From the NCBI RefSeq assembly GCF_004136635.1, contig NZ_NOIU01000004.1, positions 186,001-250,000 of the forward strand: 64,000 bases of DNA, read 5' to 3'. Origin of the DNA: Rothia halotolerans. Lineage in GTDB: Bacteria > Actinomycetota > Actinomycetes > Actinomycetales > Micrococcaceae. This document shows positions 7,785-15,790 of this stretch, one piece after another; the stretch's first letter is position 1; each line of letters starts with the position of its first letter. Under the pieces are notes generated by a model. The model was not told the origin of the DNA. It was given only the letters and a program-made list of their open reading frames with translations, and made no database searches. Made by a program: the position numbers and the translations under genes.

Positions 7785-8759
7785 ATGAGCGACATCCCCG
7801 ATCCGATCACTCCCGTCCTCGAGCCCGAGGCCAAGGAGCTGTGCGAAGCGACCGACCCCCATCCCCGCATCTACGAGGTCCCGCCGGAGGAGGGGCGCAA
7901 GATCCTCCTGGACCTCCAGAGCGGTGAGGGCGTCGAGCGCCCCGCCGTCGACGAGGAGTGGGTCGAGGTCGACGCCGGCCAGTGGGGCACCGTCCGCACC
8001 CGCATCATCCGGCCCCAGGGCGTCGAGGGGCCCCTGCCCGTGGTCTTCTACATCCACGGCGCCGGCTGGGTCTTCGGCGACGAGAAGACCCACGACCGCC
8101 TGTTCCGCGAGCTGGTCGTCGGTGCCAACGCCGCCGGGGTCTTCCCGGTCTACGACCGTGCCCCGGAGAAGGGCTACCCCACCCAGGTCGAGCAGAACTA
8201 CGCCGTCGGCCAGTGGGTCGCGGAGCACGGCGCCGAGCACGGCCTGGACGCCAGCCGCCTCGCCGTGACCGGCGAGTCCGTGGGCGGGTGCATGAGCGCG
8301 GTCTTCACCCAGATGAACAAGGACCGCGGCGGCCTGGACATCGCGGGCCAGGTGCTCCTCTACCCGGTGGCCGACGCCGACTTCACCACGCCCTCCTACG
8401 AGCAGTTCGCCGAGGGGTACTACCTGACCCGCGACGGCATGAAGTGGTTCTGGGACGCCTACACCACCGACGAGGACCAGCGGCGGGAGAAGTACGCCTC
8501 CCCGCTGCGGACCCCGGAGGCGGAGCTGGCGGGCCTGCCGCCCACGCTCGTCATCACCGACGAGGCCGACGTGCTGCGCGACGAGGGCGAGAAGTACGCC
8601 AACAAGCTGCGCGCGGCCGGCGTGGACGTGACCAGCGTGCGGGTGGCCGGGATGGTCCACGACTTCCTGCTGCTGGACAGCCTGCGCGACACGAAGGGCG
8701 CGAACGTGGCTCGCGGCCTCGCCGTCGAGGCCCTGCGCCGGGCGCTGGGCACCGACTGA
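7785..8759 (+). CDS. Alpha/beta hydrolase, hormone-sensitive-lipase (HSL) family esterase
   Basis: A 324-residue esterase. It has the oxyanion-hole motif HGAGW (from residue 91, a variant of HGGGW), the nucleophile elbow GESVGG (Ser165), the acid in DEADVLRDEGE (Asp262) and the catalytic histidine in GMVHDF (His292), in HSL order. HSL enzymes hydrolyse short-chain acyl or lactone esters. It is the last gene of the ADC-like operon but has its own motif-bearing promoter, and a strong terminator follows. It may open a lactone or ester whose product the aldehyde dehydrogenase handles. Confidence 0.88.
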   Translation: MSDIPDPITPVLEPEAKELCEATDPHPRIYEVPPEEGRKILLDLQSGEGVERPAVDEEWVEVDAGQWGTVRTRIIRPQGVEGPLPVVFYIHGAGWVFGDEKTHDRLFRELVVGANAAGVFPVYDRAPEKGYPTQVEQNYAVGQWVAEHGAEHGLDASRLAVTGESVGGCMSAVFTQMNKDRGGLDIAGQVLLYPVADADFTTPSYEQFAEGYYLTRDGMKWFWDAYTTDEDQRREKYASPLRTPEAELAGLPPTLVITDEADVLRDEGEKYANKLRAAGVDVTSVRVAGMVHDFLLLDSLRDTKGANVARGLAVEALRRALGTD

Positions 8760-8796
8760 CGGTTCGCTCCGCCCCGCCGACCCCGGCGGGATGACG

Positions 8797-8834
8797 ACGC
8801 CGCCTGCCCCCGGGCTCCCGGGGGCAGGCGGCGT
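8797..8834 (+). terminator. Strong hairpin terminator after the esterase gene
   Basis: An 18-bp perfect inverted repeat (8797-8814 and 8817-8834, starting ACGCCGCCTGCC) followed by a T-containing stretch. It ends the ADC-like operon, and the accessory block begins directly after it. Confidence 0.9.
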
Positions 8835-8891
8835 TCTGCTTTCCGGTGCTGTGGGTCATGACGTTGTAGTCACCGGGTCGAGGATGAATGA

Positions 8892-9369
8892 ACGGGCCCG
8901 AGGCAGCGTATCGGTTATACCTACCTGCACTCGGCTGTCGATGGGTTCTCCCGTCTGGCCTATACCGAAGCGCTCGAAGACAAGACCGCGAAGACGACGG
9001 TTCGGGTTCTTCGCTCGCGCGCTTACTTCGCAGCACACGGCATCACGCGCGTGGGCCGCGTCGTGACGGACAACGGGTCGAACTACCGAGCCTCACGATT
9101 CGTGACCGCTGTGCAGTCCCATGTCTCACGTCATCAGCGCACCCGCGCGTACACGCCGCGGCACAACGGGAAGGTCGAGCGGTATCAGCGGCTGTTGGCC
9201 GAGGAATGCCTCTACGCCCGCGTCTACGACTCAGAACAGGCCCGCCGGCATGCCCTTGCAGTGTGGGTGAACCACTACAGCTACCATCGGCCTCATGCCG
9301 CCCGTGCAGATCAGCCCGACCAGCCGAGTCCACGGACGTGTAGACAACGTCTTACCCTCATACACTTAG
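8892..9369 (+). pseudogene. IS481-family transposase remnant (truncated, frameshifted)
   Basis: This stretch encodes the catalytic core and C-terminus of an IS481-type DDE transposase: YTYLHSAVDGFSRLAYTEAL, then TDNGSNYRA, then TPRHNGKVERY and VNHYSYHRPHAA. The N-terminal helix-turn-helix half is missing, and an in-frame stop at 8889-8891 precedes the fragment. One extra C in the CCC at 9315-9317 shifts the frame. Reading past it restores the family ending, TSRVHGRVDNVLPSYT and stop at 9367-9369. It is inactive, and it marks the left edge of the A/T-richer accessory block. Confidence 0.85.
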
Positions 9370-9466
9370 ATAGTCGTGAATACTTCAGCAGCGCTGCTGA
9401 TAACAAGAGTGGGAGGGGTAATATTTGTTACCCCACCCAAATAATCATCTCACTCCTCTGATGATA

Positions 9467-10810
9467 TTAGGATTTTTCCCACGCCTTGGCCGCTTTCCCT
9501 CGGCTGCCCGTTTCGGGCAGCGTAAAGTAGATAGCGAGGCAAATGGCAACAATTACTATCATGTACACGGCCACCAGTAAAGGGTGACCAGCATTTACGA
9601 AAGACGAGGCTACGAGTGGTGCTGTTCCACCAAAGATTGCAATGACGATCTGATGTGCAAAACCGATGCCTGCGACCCTTACCTCCGGCGGGAAAAGTCG
9701 TGCCTGAATCGTCGGATAGACGGCCTGCCAAATTCCGAGGACGATCCAGCCGGACATAGTGACAAGCAGATACACGCCGAATCCCGGGCGATCGAGCAGG
9801 AGGAGAAGTGGGTAGAAGAGTACCACCATGCCAATCGCGCCTATAATAGGAAAGATCTTCTGTCGTCCGATGCGATCGGAGATGTATCCGCAAAGGGGAA
9901 CGATGATAACTAGAAGAGCCAAGCCGATGGTGCTGCCTGCCATGGTCGCGCCCAAATCCCGTCCGCTCGTCAGGTTGGCGTATGTCGGCAGGAAGGTCGC
10001 CCAAGTGTAATAAGCCACCGCCGGAGCAGAGAGGGCTGCCGTCTGAATGAGTGCCTTCGGATGCTCACGGAGAAGCTTCATTAATCGTTGAGGTGCGGTT
10101 TTATCTTCAGCGGCGCTCTCTTCGAATTCCGGGGACTCATCGGAACGCATTCTGAGAATTAGACCGGCTATGCCGAGTACTCCGCCGAGAATGAAGGGGA
10201 GGCGCCATCCCCAGGAGTTGAGGTCGTCTGGGGCGAGCGAGGAGGTGACGATTGCGGCTGCCCCGGTTGCGGCGAGAGTTGCTAGACCACTCGCCGCGTT
10301 CGTGAAGGATCCGAAGAATGCTCGGCGATTTGATGGAGCGTGTTCCACCATGAACGCGATGGCGCTTTGCATTTCACTGCCCGCAGAGATGCCCTGTATT
10401 ACGCGAGCAATGACGAAGAGGACCGGTGCGACGTACCCAATAGCTGAGAACGGTGGCGTGAGGGCTATGATGAGCGCGCCCAAAGTCATGCCGAAAATTG
10501 CAAGTGTCATGATGCGGCGTCGGCCGTATTTGTCGGCGAGAGGGGAGATGATGATACCGCTCAGGGGGCGAACCACGAAGCCGATAGCATAGGTTATAAA
10601 CGCCGACATGAGCGAAATAAACTGCGATCCGCTGGGGAAGATTTGTTCAGAGAATACTGCAGCCAGAAGTCCGTAGATGTACCAGTCGTACCACTCGACG
10701 AAATGCCCGATTGTTCCCGCCATGAGGTTGGAAGAGCGACTGCTCTTCCTTGTGCTGGAAGGCGGTTTGGTAATTTGGATGTCGTCTGGCGTATTATGTG
10801 AGGTCGTCAT
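9467..10810 (-). CDS. MFS permease of the metabolite:H+ symporter (MHS) type
   Basis: A 447-residue, 12-helix major-facilitator protein. HFVEWYDWYIYG in helix 1, the loop DKYGRRRIM between helices 2 and 3, and SDRIGRQKIFP in the central loop are typical of the MHS group (relatives of KgtP and ProP), which import organic acids or zwitterions with protons. AAGGAGAG lies upstream of the ATG. The gene follows iclR on the same strand and is part of the catabolic cassette, so it is most likely the uptake system for the unknown sugar acid. Base composition is clearly lower in G+C than in the flanking genes. Confidence 0.82.
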   Translation of the reverse strand: MTTSHNTPDDIQITKPPSSTRKSSRSSNLMAGTIGHFVEWYDWYIYGLLAAVFSEQIFPSGSQFISLMSAFITYAIGFVVRPLSGIIISPLADKYGRRRIMTLAIFGMTLGALIIALTPPFSAIGYVAPVLFVIARVIQGISAGSEMQSAIAFMVEHAPSNRRAFFGSFTNAASGLATLAATGAAAIVTSSLAPDDLNSWGWRLPFILGGVLGIAGLILRMRSDESPEFEESAAEDKTAPQRLMKLLREHPKALIQTAALSAPAVAYYTWATFLPTYANLTSGRDLGATMAGSTIGLALLVIIVPLCGYISDRIGRQKIFPIIGAIGMVVLFYPLLLLLDRPGFGVYLLVTMSGWIVLGIWQAVYPTIQARLFPPEVRVAGIGFAHQIVIAIFGGTAPLVASSFVNAGHPLLVAVYMIVIVAICLAIYFTLPETGSRGKAAKAWEKS

Positions 10811-10862
10811 CGATCTCTCCTTACTGCAGTAGAATTATGAGCGATTTTGGGCGCGCTCGTGT

Positions 10863-10888
10863 AAGGACCCATTGTTATGGGTTTCCTT
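10863..10888 (-). terminator. Stem-loop between iclR and the permease gene
   Basis: AAGGACCCAT (10863-10872) pairs with ATGGGTTTCCTT (10877-10888) with a 4-nt loop and a small bulge. It lies just downstream of the iclR stop on the minus strand, and may reduce read-through into the permease gene. Confidence 0.45.
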
Positions 10889-10901
10889 TAAGGGAGCGGG
10901 G

Positions 10902-11699
10902 TTACGCCATGATTTCGGAGTTCAGAGTAAGATAAGTAAAGCTCGGCCAGCTTGCGGCGATATCATCTGCCGCCTCGCGAAGGGGGGTGGACAGGTCAAC
11001 GAGGCGGGAGCGCGTCAGTCGAACAGATGGTCCGGCGATACTGATCGTCCCGGTGGCGGCCTCGTTCTGACCGGCGCCGTAGATGGGGGCGGCCACGGCA
11101 TTGATGCCTAGGTCCATCTCCTCGAATGTAGTGGCGTATCCTCGCTGCCGGGCCTCGGCGAGTTCGCTCGAGAGGGCCTCGATATCCAGAGGAGACCTGG
11201 AAGTCTGCGGCGCCGTCGCTTCTCGCTTCAAGATGTCACGGACCCGATCCTGAGTCAGGGTTGAGAGCCAAGCCTTTCCGGAGGCGGTCGCATGAGGGAC
11301 GGCATCCTGGCCCATAACTGGGTCAAGGCGAAGGGTGGAGTTGGCACCTTGTGCCTTCGCAACCCACTGCAAGGTATCGCCTGTAGCCACTGCCAGACGG
11401 ACAAGCTCTTCGCTTTTCGTGGCCAGCGCATCAAGGGCTCGTTTTGACCAGTCGTCAACGCCGGCGGCGGAGAGCTGTCGCAATCCAATCGCACCCAGGC
11501 GGTGGGTAGCAAAGTAGGCGGAGGTGCGCGATTCTTGGACGACGTACCCGGAAGCCACCAGTGCACCGAGCAGTCGATGCGCAATCGCCTTGTTGACCCC
11601 CAGCGCCTCCGCTATTTGCGTGACTCTCAAGCCTTCGGGCTCTGGTGCCAACATCTCGAGTACTCGCATCGTGTTCGCAACGTCCTCTGTGAGGGCCAT
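10902..11699 (-). CDS. IclR family transcriptional regulator
   Basis: A 265-residue regulator with a winged helix at about residues 8-70 (LRVTQIAEALGVNKAIAHRLL) and an IclR effector-binding domain (DAVPHATASGKAWLSTL, TFEEMDLGINAVAAPIY). IclR proteins control catabolism of aromatic acids, sugar acids and glyoxylate, and often repress their own gene. A perfect palindrome, CTTGTAACGCTGTTACAAG, lies 34 bp upstream of the start. It sits between the permease and the kinase-aldolase pair, on the same strand, and is probably the cassette's switch. Confidence 0.88.
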   Translation of the reverse strand: MALTEDVANTMRVLEMLAPEPEGLRVTQIAEALGVNKAIAHRLLGALVASGYVVQESRTSAYFATHRLGAIGLRQLSAAGVDDWSKRALDALATKSEELVRLAVATGDTLQWVAKAQGANSTLRLDPVMGQDAVPHATASGKAWLSTLTQDRVRDILKREATAPQTSRSPLDIEALSSELAEARQRGYATTFEEMDLGINAVAAPIYGAGQNEAATGTISIAGPSVRLTRSRLVDLSTPLREAADDIAASWPSFTYLTLNSEIMA

Positions 11700-11733
11700 T
11701 CTCCCCCTCCATCTCCATCGATGTACTTGCGTC

Positions 11734-11752
11734 CTTGTAACGCTGTTACAAG
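11734..11752. promoter_or_regulatory. Palindromic operator upstream of iclR
   Basis: CTTGTAAC GCT GTTACAAG is a perfect 8-3-8 inverted repeat between the kinase stop and the iclR start. It is likely the IclR autoregulatory site. No second perfect copy was seen in the cassette by eye. Confidence 0.65.
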
Positions 11753-11797
11753 ATCCTCACACGTGGCGGACACCACGTCAACCCATGGGGTGATCTG

Positions 11798-12421
11798 CTA
11801 GACCCGGGGACGGCTGGAACCTTCTGCTGAAGCGCGAATCCGGCTCAGGAGGGCTTCCAAGCCCTGCCACACCTCTTCGCCTTCATTGTGAAGATGTTCG
11901 TGTACACCTGTGCGCCACTGGCACTCGAGACCCCCGAAACGATGCCAGTAGCCTTCCCAGTCCCCGAGTTTCGCTCGATCCCGATGGTTGTCACGTTCGA
12001 GAAGCCGTTGTCGGATGGTCTCCTCGGATGCATGGACGTGAATAATCCTGATATCCGTTTCCGGCCACTTAGCGTGAGCGGTCGTCGTCTCAAGGTAGGC
12101 GGGGTCTGCTAGGTACGCTACGAAGGGAGCATCGAGCACTACGGAGTTGCCGAGTGCGAGATTCTGTCTGGCAAGGGCGAAAAGTGTCTCGTACTCGACA
12201 GGCATCACCTGGTCTAGATAAATCTGGTTGGATTCACGATCGGAGGGATCCTGACCTAACGCGTTGAGCGCGAACTCGACCAGGGGCCCGGTAACGGTGT
12301 CCTTATCGAGGTACGCCGCACCCGTCATCCTGCTGAGTTCTCGTGAGACGGTCGACTTGCCGGATCCAGCGACACCAAGAGTGATGAATGCCAGCGGTGA
12401 ACCGTTTGCGACCAGCGTCAT
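11798..12421 (-). CDS. P-loop (AAA_33-type) small-molecule kinase
   Basis: A 207-residue P-loop kinase with Walker A GVAGSGKST (residues 16-24) and a fold resembling gluconokinase and other AAA_33 kinases; HVHASEETIRQRLLERDNHRD is a lid-like arginine-rich segment. GntK-type gluconokinases are about 175 residues and similar but not this sequence. Its ATG overlaps the stop of the KDPG-type aldolase gene by 4 nt (ATGA), so the two products are probably made in equal amounts and act in sequence. The likely role is phosphorylation of a sugar acid or 2-keto-3-deoxy acid before aldol cleavage. This is inference from context. Confidence 0.65.
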   Translation of the reverse strand: MTLVANGSPLAFITLGVAGSGKSTVSRELSRMTGAAYLDKDTVTGPLVEFALNALGQDPSDRESNQIYLDQVMPVEYETLFALARQNLALGNSVVLDAPFVAYLADPAYLETTTAHAKWPETDIRIIHVHASEETIRQRLLERDNHRDRAKLGDWEGYWHRFGGLECQWRTGVHEHLHNEGEEVWQGLEALLSRIRASAEGSSRPRV

Positions 12422-13074
12422 CCTCGGGCCTCAGCGATGGCGCCCATGAACGCTTCTGCAGCTGCTGTCACGCGGCTCATGTCGCCATCCGGGCGAGCGG
12501 CCTTCGTGATGGCGCTTCCTACGCCGACAGCAGCAACTCCGGCATTGAACCAGTCCCCAACGTTGTCCGTGGTGACCCCGCCAGCGGGGACAAGAGGGAT
12601 CTGGGCGAGCGGGGCCAGGATCGACTTCGCGTACGGAATCCCGCCCGCTTCGGTCGGGAACAGCTTCACCATGTCGGCTCCAGCCTCCGCCGTTTCGAGA
12701 ATCTCAGTCGGGGTGTAGGCGCCACTGATGGTCGGTACCTGGTACCTGTTGGCGGTGCGAATCATCTCCGGACTCAAGTTGGGGCTGACGAGGAACTGGG
12801 CGCCGGCCTGGATACTTGCCCATGCGGCGTGGCTGTCCAGAACAGTTCCCGCCCCGAAGACGACGTTGTCTTCGGCGAATCGTTCGGTAAGGCGCTGGAT
12901 GACCTTCAGGGCTCCGGGGATGGACAGCGTAATCTCGAGCGCGCGGATGCCGCCCTTGACGGCTGCCGAGGCTACTTCGAAGGCTTCCTCGGCAGTGTCG
13001 AGACGGACGATGAGTACGTTGCCGGATTCGTGGATGGCCTGCAGAACCTCAAGTTTTTTGAACGCGACAGACAT
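12418..13074 (-). CDS. eda: KDPG/KHG-type 2-dehydro-3-deoxy-phosphogluconate aldolase
   Basis: A 218-residue class I aldolase that cleaves 2-keto-3-deoxy-6-phosphosugar acids to pyruvate and glyceraldehyde 3-phosphate. The Schiff-base lysine Lys137 is in MVKLFP and the general acid/base Glu47 is in LEITL. The E. coli Eda arginine two turns on (EVTLR) is a serine here (EITLS), so the substrate may differ. The upstream extension from 13140 is rejected because ATG 13074 begins the family N-terminus and has AGAGAAGAG ahead. It is first of a two-gene unit with the P-loop kinase, and divergent from the Gfo/Idh/MocA operon. Confidence 0.85.
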   Translation of the reverse strand: MSVAFKKLEVLQAIHESGNVLIVRLDTAEEAFEVASAAVKGGIRALEITLSIPGALKVIQRLTERFAEDNVVFGAGTVLDSHAAWASIQAGAQFLVSPNLSPEMIRTANRYQVPTISGAYTPTEILETAEAGADMVKLFPTEAGGIPYAKSILAPLAQIPLVPAGGVTTDNVGDWFNAGVAAVGVGSAITKAARPDGDMSRVTAAAEAFMGAIAEARG

Positions 13075-13163
13075 CAGTGTTCTCTTCTCTTCTCGATGGT
13101 GTTGAGTGTGGCGGATCGTGGCGGTTGACACGCCCCACAAGCCGTGGAATCCTCAAATGCAAC

Positions 13164-13183
13164 CGATCTCACAATCGATCTCA
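13164..13183. promoter_or_regulatory. Direct repeats in the divergent eda / oxidoreductase promoter region
   Basis: CGATCTCA occurs twice, at 13164-13171 and 13176-13183, 12 bp apart, about one helical turn. They lie 30-50 bp before the oxidoreductase start. They could be regulator half-sites for the LacI or IclR protein of the cassette. Evidence is the repetition and position only. Confidence 0.35.
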
Positions 13184-13213
13184 GTCTAGACGAAGATCAG
13201 CAAGGAGTCATCG

Positions 13214-14245
13214 ATGACGACAGCTCCGCACCAAACTCATGCAGGGTCAGACCGGGCAGCAGATGACTCGCCCCGCGATACTCGGTCACGCGTCGTAGTA
13301 CTGGGGGCGTCCCATTGGCATATGCCCCTCTACCAAGACGCGATCCGTCGTCGGCACGTTGTCCTCGCGGTTCAGGATGACGATCCGCAGGCAGCGACCG
13401 AACTCGCATCCTTTCTGGATGCCCCGGCCACGACGCTGGTTGAGGAGGCCATTGCATATGAAGGCCTCGAGCTCGCCTACGTTCTCAGCGCTCATGACAA
13501 GATGGCCGACGTCGTTCAGCGCCTCATCGAACGGGGCATTCCGTTTGTCCTCGAGAAACCAGGAGGGGTCTCCCTGGCGGAGGTCGAGAGGCTCTCCAAG
13601 GAAGCTCGTCTCGCCGGGGTTCCTTCAGCAGTCGCGTTCGTGCAACGCGATGCTCCGGTCGAGTCTTGGCTACGCCGCGCTGGGACGATTTTTTACGAGC
13701 GCATGACATTCATCGCGGGTCCACCTCAGCGCTACCCCAGGGCCGGCAACGCCTGGATGCTGGATCCAGACCGCTCCGGGGGAGGGAGTTTCCTCAACCT
13801 CGGTCCCCACTTCGTGGATCTAGCGCTGCGACACATCGGCTCCGCTCCGGAGATAACGCTGAGAACATCCTCAGCTCTTCATCAGGAAGCCATCGAGGAC
13901 CATGCGACGCTGATCCTCTCGAACGAGGGACGCGAAGCCATCGTTGAGGTGGGTTATGCCTTCCCCGATGCTCCGACGAAGCGTTTCTGCAACTTCGCAG
14001 CAAGCGGGACAGAAGGATTCGTCTCGATCGACACAGATGGAAGGGCGACGTTTACCGATTACCACGGTCAAACCGAGCACGCTGTCATCGAGGTCGACAG
14101 CGACCCTCTCTATGCTGATTTCGTCGACCATGTCGCGGACTCATTGAGCTCCGGGATGCGCGACCTACCTGGTCTCGAAGATCTCCTGTTGGTGATGGAG
14201 GTCGTTTGGGCGACAAGTACAAGGCACGGAGATTCAGATGCCTGA
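13214..14245 (+). CDS. Gfo/Idh/MocA family oxidoreductase (first copy)
   Basis: A 343-residue NAD(P)-dependent sugar or polyol dehydrogenase. The N-terminal Rossmann strand is VVVLGASHWHMP, an unusual variant of the GxGxxG motif, and the family signature appears as VLEKPGGVSL. The C-terminal alpha/beta domain has GGGSFLNLGPHFVDLALR, with the family histidine. Such enzymes oxidise sugars at C1 or C3, or inositols. The ATG at 13214 has AAGGAG upstream. It opens a six-gene operon with overlapping starts; its end overlaps the lacI gene by 8 nt. Confidence 0.82.
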   Translation: MTTAPHQTHAGSDRAADDSPRDTRSRVVVLGASHWHMPLYQDAIRRRHVVLAVQDDDPQAATELASFLDAPATTLVEEAIAYEGLELAYVLSAHDKMADVVQRLIERGIPFVLEKPGGVSLAEVERLSKEARLAGVPSAVAFVQRDAPVESWLRRAGTIFYERMTFIAGPPQRYPRAGNAWMLDPDRSGGGSFLNLGPHFVDLALRHIGSAPEITLRTSSALHQEAIEDHATLILSNEGREAIVEVGYAFPDAPTKRFCNFAASGTEGFVSIDTDGRATFTDYHGQTEHAVIEVDSDPLYADFVDHVADSLSSGMRDLPGLEDLLLVMEVVWATSTRHGDSDA

Positions 14246-15233
14246 ACCGAGAATTGACGATGTGGCCGCAGCCGCCGGAGTGCACCGCTCTACCGTCTCC
14301 CGCGCCTTCTCGAAACCGGAGGCCGTGCGGCCGGAAACTCGCGAGCACGTCCTGAAAGTCGCCGCGGAACTCGGATACTCGATGAGTCCCCTCGCGCAAG
14401 CGCTTCGCCGCCGGGTCAGCAACCTTGTCCCGTTGATCGTCCCAGACATCACCAATCCGTTCTTCGCGGAACTCGCCCATACAACAGCCGCAGCAGCAAG
14501 ACGTCAGGGATATCAGCTGATCTTGTGCCTGACAGATGGAGACCAATCACTGACCAGTAAGTACCTCGATTCGGTGCATTCGATGTACTCTCCATTCGGC
14601 ATCATCGCCCCCTCCACCCCGGTGGACCTCGAATCATTACGGCGGGATGCATTCGACAACCGAGTCGTGGTCATCGATCGCGTCAACAGCGATTATTCTG
14701 TCCCTACCGTCACCGTAGACAGTGCTCACGGCATCGATCTCGCGTTCGAGCATCTATCGTCGCTCGGCCACACGGAGATCGCGTATGCTCCGGGCATCGT
14801 AGGTACGAACACCGCGTATGACAGAAGGAAAGCCTATCAACGCGCGGCTTCGATGCGTGATGTGAAGCCGCAAGTTCTCGGTTCGACGCATACTGCGGAC
14901 ATCGGGAGCGAGGTCGTTGATGATTGGCTGGATTCCGCTCAACGCCCCACGGCTGTCATCGCTTCAAACGATGCCATCGCGTTCGCGGTCATCGCTGAGT
15001 TCTCTACTCGAAATATCCGAGTGCCTGAAGACGTATCAGTCGTCGGGTTCGATGGCCTGGACCTGGGGGCACATTTCAACCCTCGTCTGACGAGCGTGAA
15101 ACAACCTATCGAGGCGATGGGGGAAATATCCATACAACTTGGGGAGAAACTAATGAACGGCGAAACTGCCGAACATATCATGCTTGAACCCACTTTATTG
15201 GTTCGATCCTCCACAGGGGAGGTGACCTCATGA
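14238..15233 (+). CDS. LacI family transcriptional regulator
   Basis: A 331-residue repressor. The helix-turn-helix and hinge are at the N-terminus (RIDDVAAAAGVHRSTVSRAF) and a periplasmic-binding-protein-like sugar domain follows (PLIVPDITNPFFAELA, VVVIDRVNSDY, VVGFDGLDLG). It lies inside the catabolic operon, overlapping the preceding oxidoreductase by 8 nt and the following VOC gene by 4 nt. It probably senses the pathway's sugar and controls the operon together with the IclR protein across the divergent promoter. Confidence 0.88.
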   Translation: MPEPRIDDVAAAAGVHRSTVSRAFSKPEAVRPETREHVLKVAAELGYSMSPLAQALRRRVSNLVPLIVPDITNPFFAELAHTTAAAARRQGYQLILCLTDGDQSLTSKYLDSVHSMYSPFGIIAPSTPVDLESLRRDAFDNRVVVIDRVNSDYSVPTVTVDSAHGIDLAFEHLSSLGHTEIAYAPGIVGTNTAYDRRKAYQRAASMRDVKPQVLGSTHTADIGSEVVDDWLDSAQRPTAVIASNDAIAFAVIAEFSTRNIRVPEDVSVVGFDGLDLGAHFNPRLTSVKQPIEAMGEISIQLGEKLMNGETAEHIMLEPTLLVRSSTGEVTS

Positions 15234-15790
15234 ATACTTCTCCTAACATGCCCCTCCCGGGCATTCGATGGGTCGACCACGTAGCATTTACTGTCCCGGA
15301 CCTTGAGGCCGCGACGAAACTCTTCACCGAGCTTCTCGGGGGCGAAGAGCTATACCGCTCCACGCGAGGGCCGGACGCTGCGTTCATGCCTCTGCATTTC
15401 GGTGTGCCGGAGGATGCACACCTGGAACTGCGGATGCTCCGTCTGCCTCCAAACCTAAATGTCGAGCTCTTCCAATGGTGGAGCAGTGATCAGGCTCCCT
15501 CCTTCCCCCGCCCCAGTGATGCAGGTGGACATCATCTGGCATTCGTCGTGGAAGATGTCGATGAGGTCGTCGCGGCCATCGAGGATCATTCTTGTGTAAA
15601 GGTGCTCGGGCACCGAAAGGAAGTAGCCGGTGACAGCCCGAGCGTGGCCGGTAACCGGTGGGTCTATGCCAGGACCGACTGGGGCTTGGTCCTCGAATTC
15701 GTCGACCGATCTCGGGTTATAAATCCCCCTCACCTCGTCGGCCCAGCCGATTGGACAATTACTCTCCCTAGCCTGAAAGATAACGCATGA
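15230..15790 (+). CDS. VOC (glyoxalase/bleomycin-resistance fold) metalloprotein
   Basis: A 186-residue protein with two beta-alpha-beta-beta-beta modules. The usual metal ligands are visible: His in WVDHVAFTV, Glu in NVELFQW, His in GGHHLAFVVEDVDE and Glu in LVLEFVDR. VOC enzymes include lyases, epimerases and dioxygenases. In sugar operons they often act on keto-sugars or hydroxy-keto acids, but no reaction is assigned. The start overlaps the lacI stop (ATGA) and the stop overlaps the next gene, so it is translated as part of the operon. Confidence 0.78.
   Translation: MNTSPNMPLPGIRWVDHVAFTVPDLEAATKLFTELLGGEELYRSTRGPDAAFMPLHFGVPEDAHLELRMLRLPPNLNVELFQWWSSDQAPSFPRPSDAGGHHLAFVVEDVDEVVAAIEDHSCVKVLGHRKEVAGDSPSVAGNRWVYARTDWGLVLEFVDRSRVINPPHLVGPADWTITLPSLKDNA

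Noticed and set aside
8840-8890. Copy of the tRNA-Lys 3' end as left attachment site
   Set aside because: No stretch resembling the tRNA 3' half was found by eye; an exact search would be needed.
13074-13140. N-terminal extension of the KDPG-type aldolase
   Set aside because: The extra 22 codons contain no family similarity and cover the likely leader and ribosome site of the ATG at 13074.
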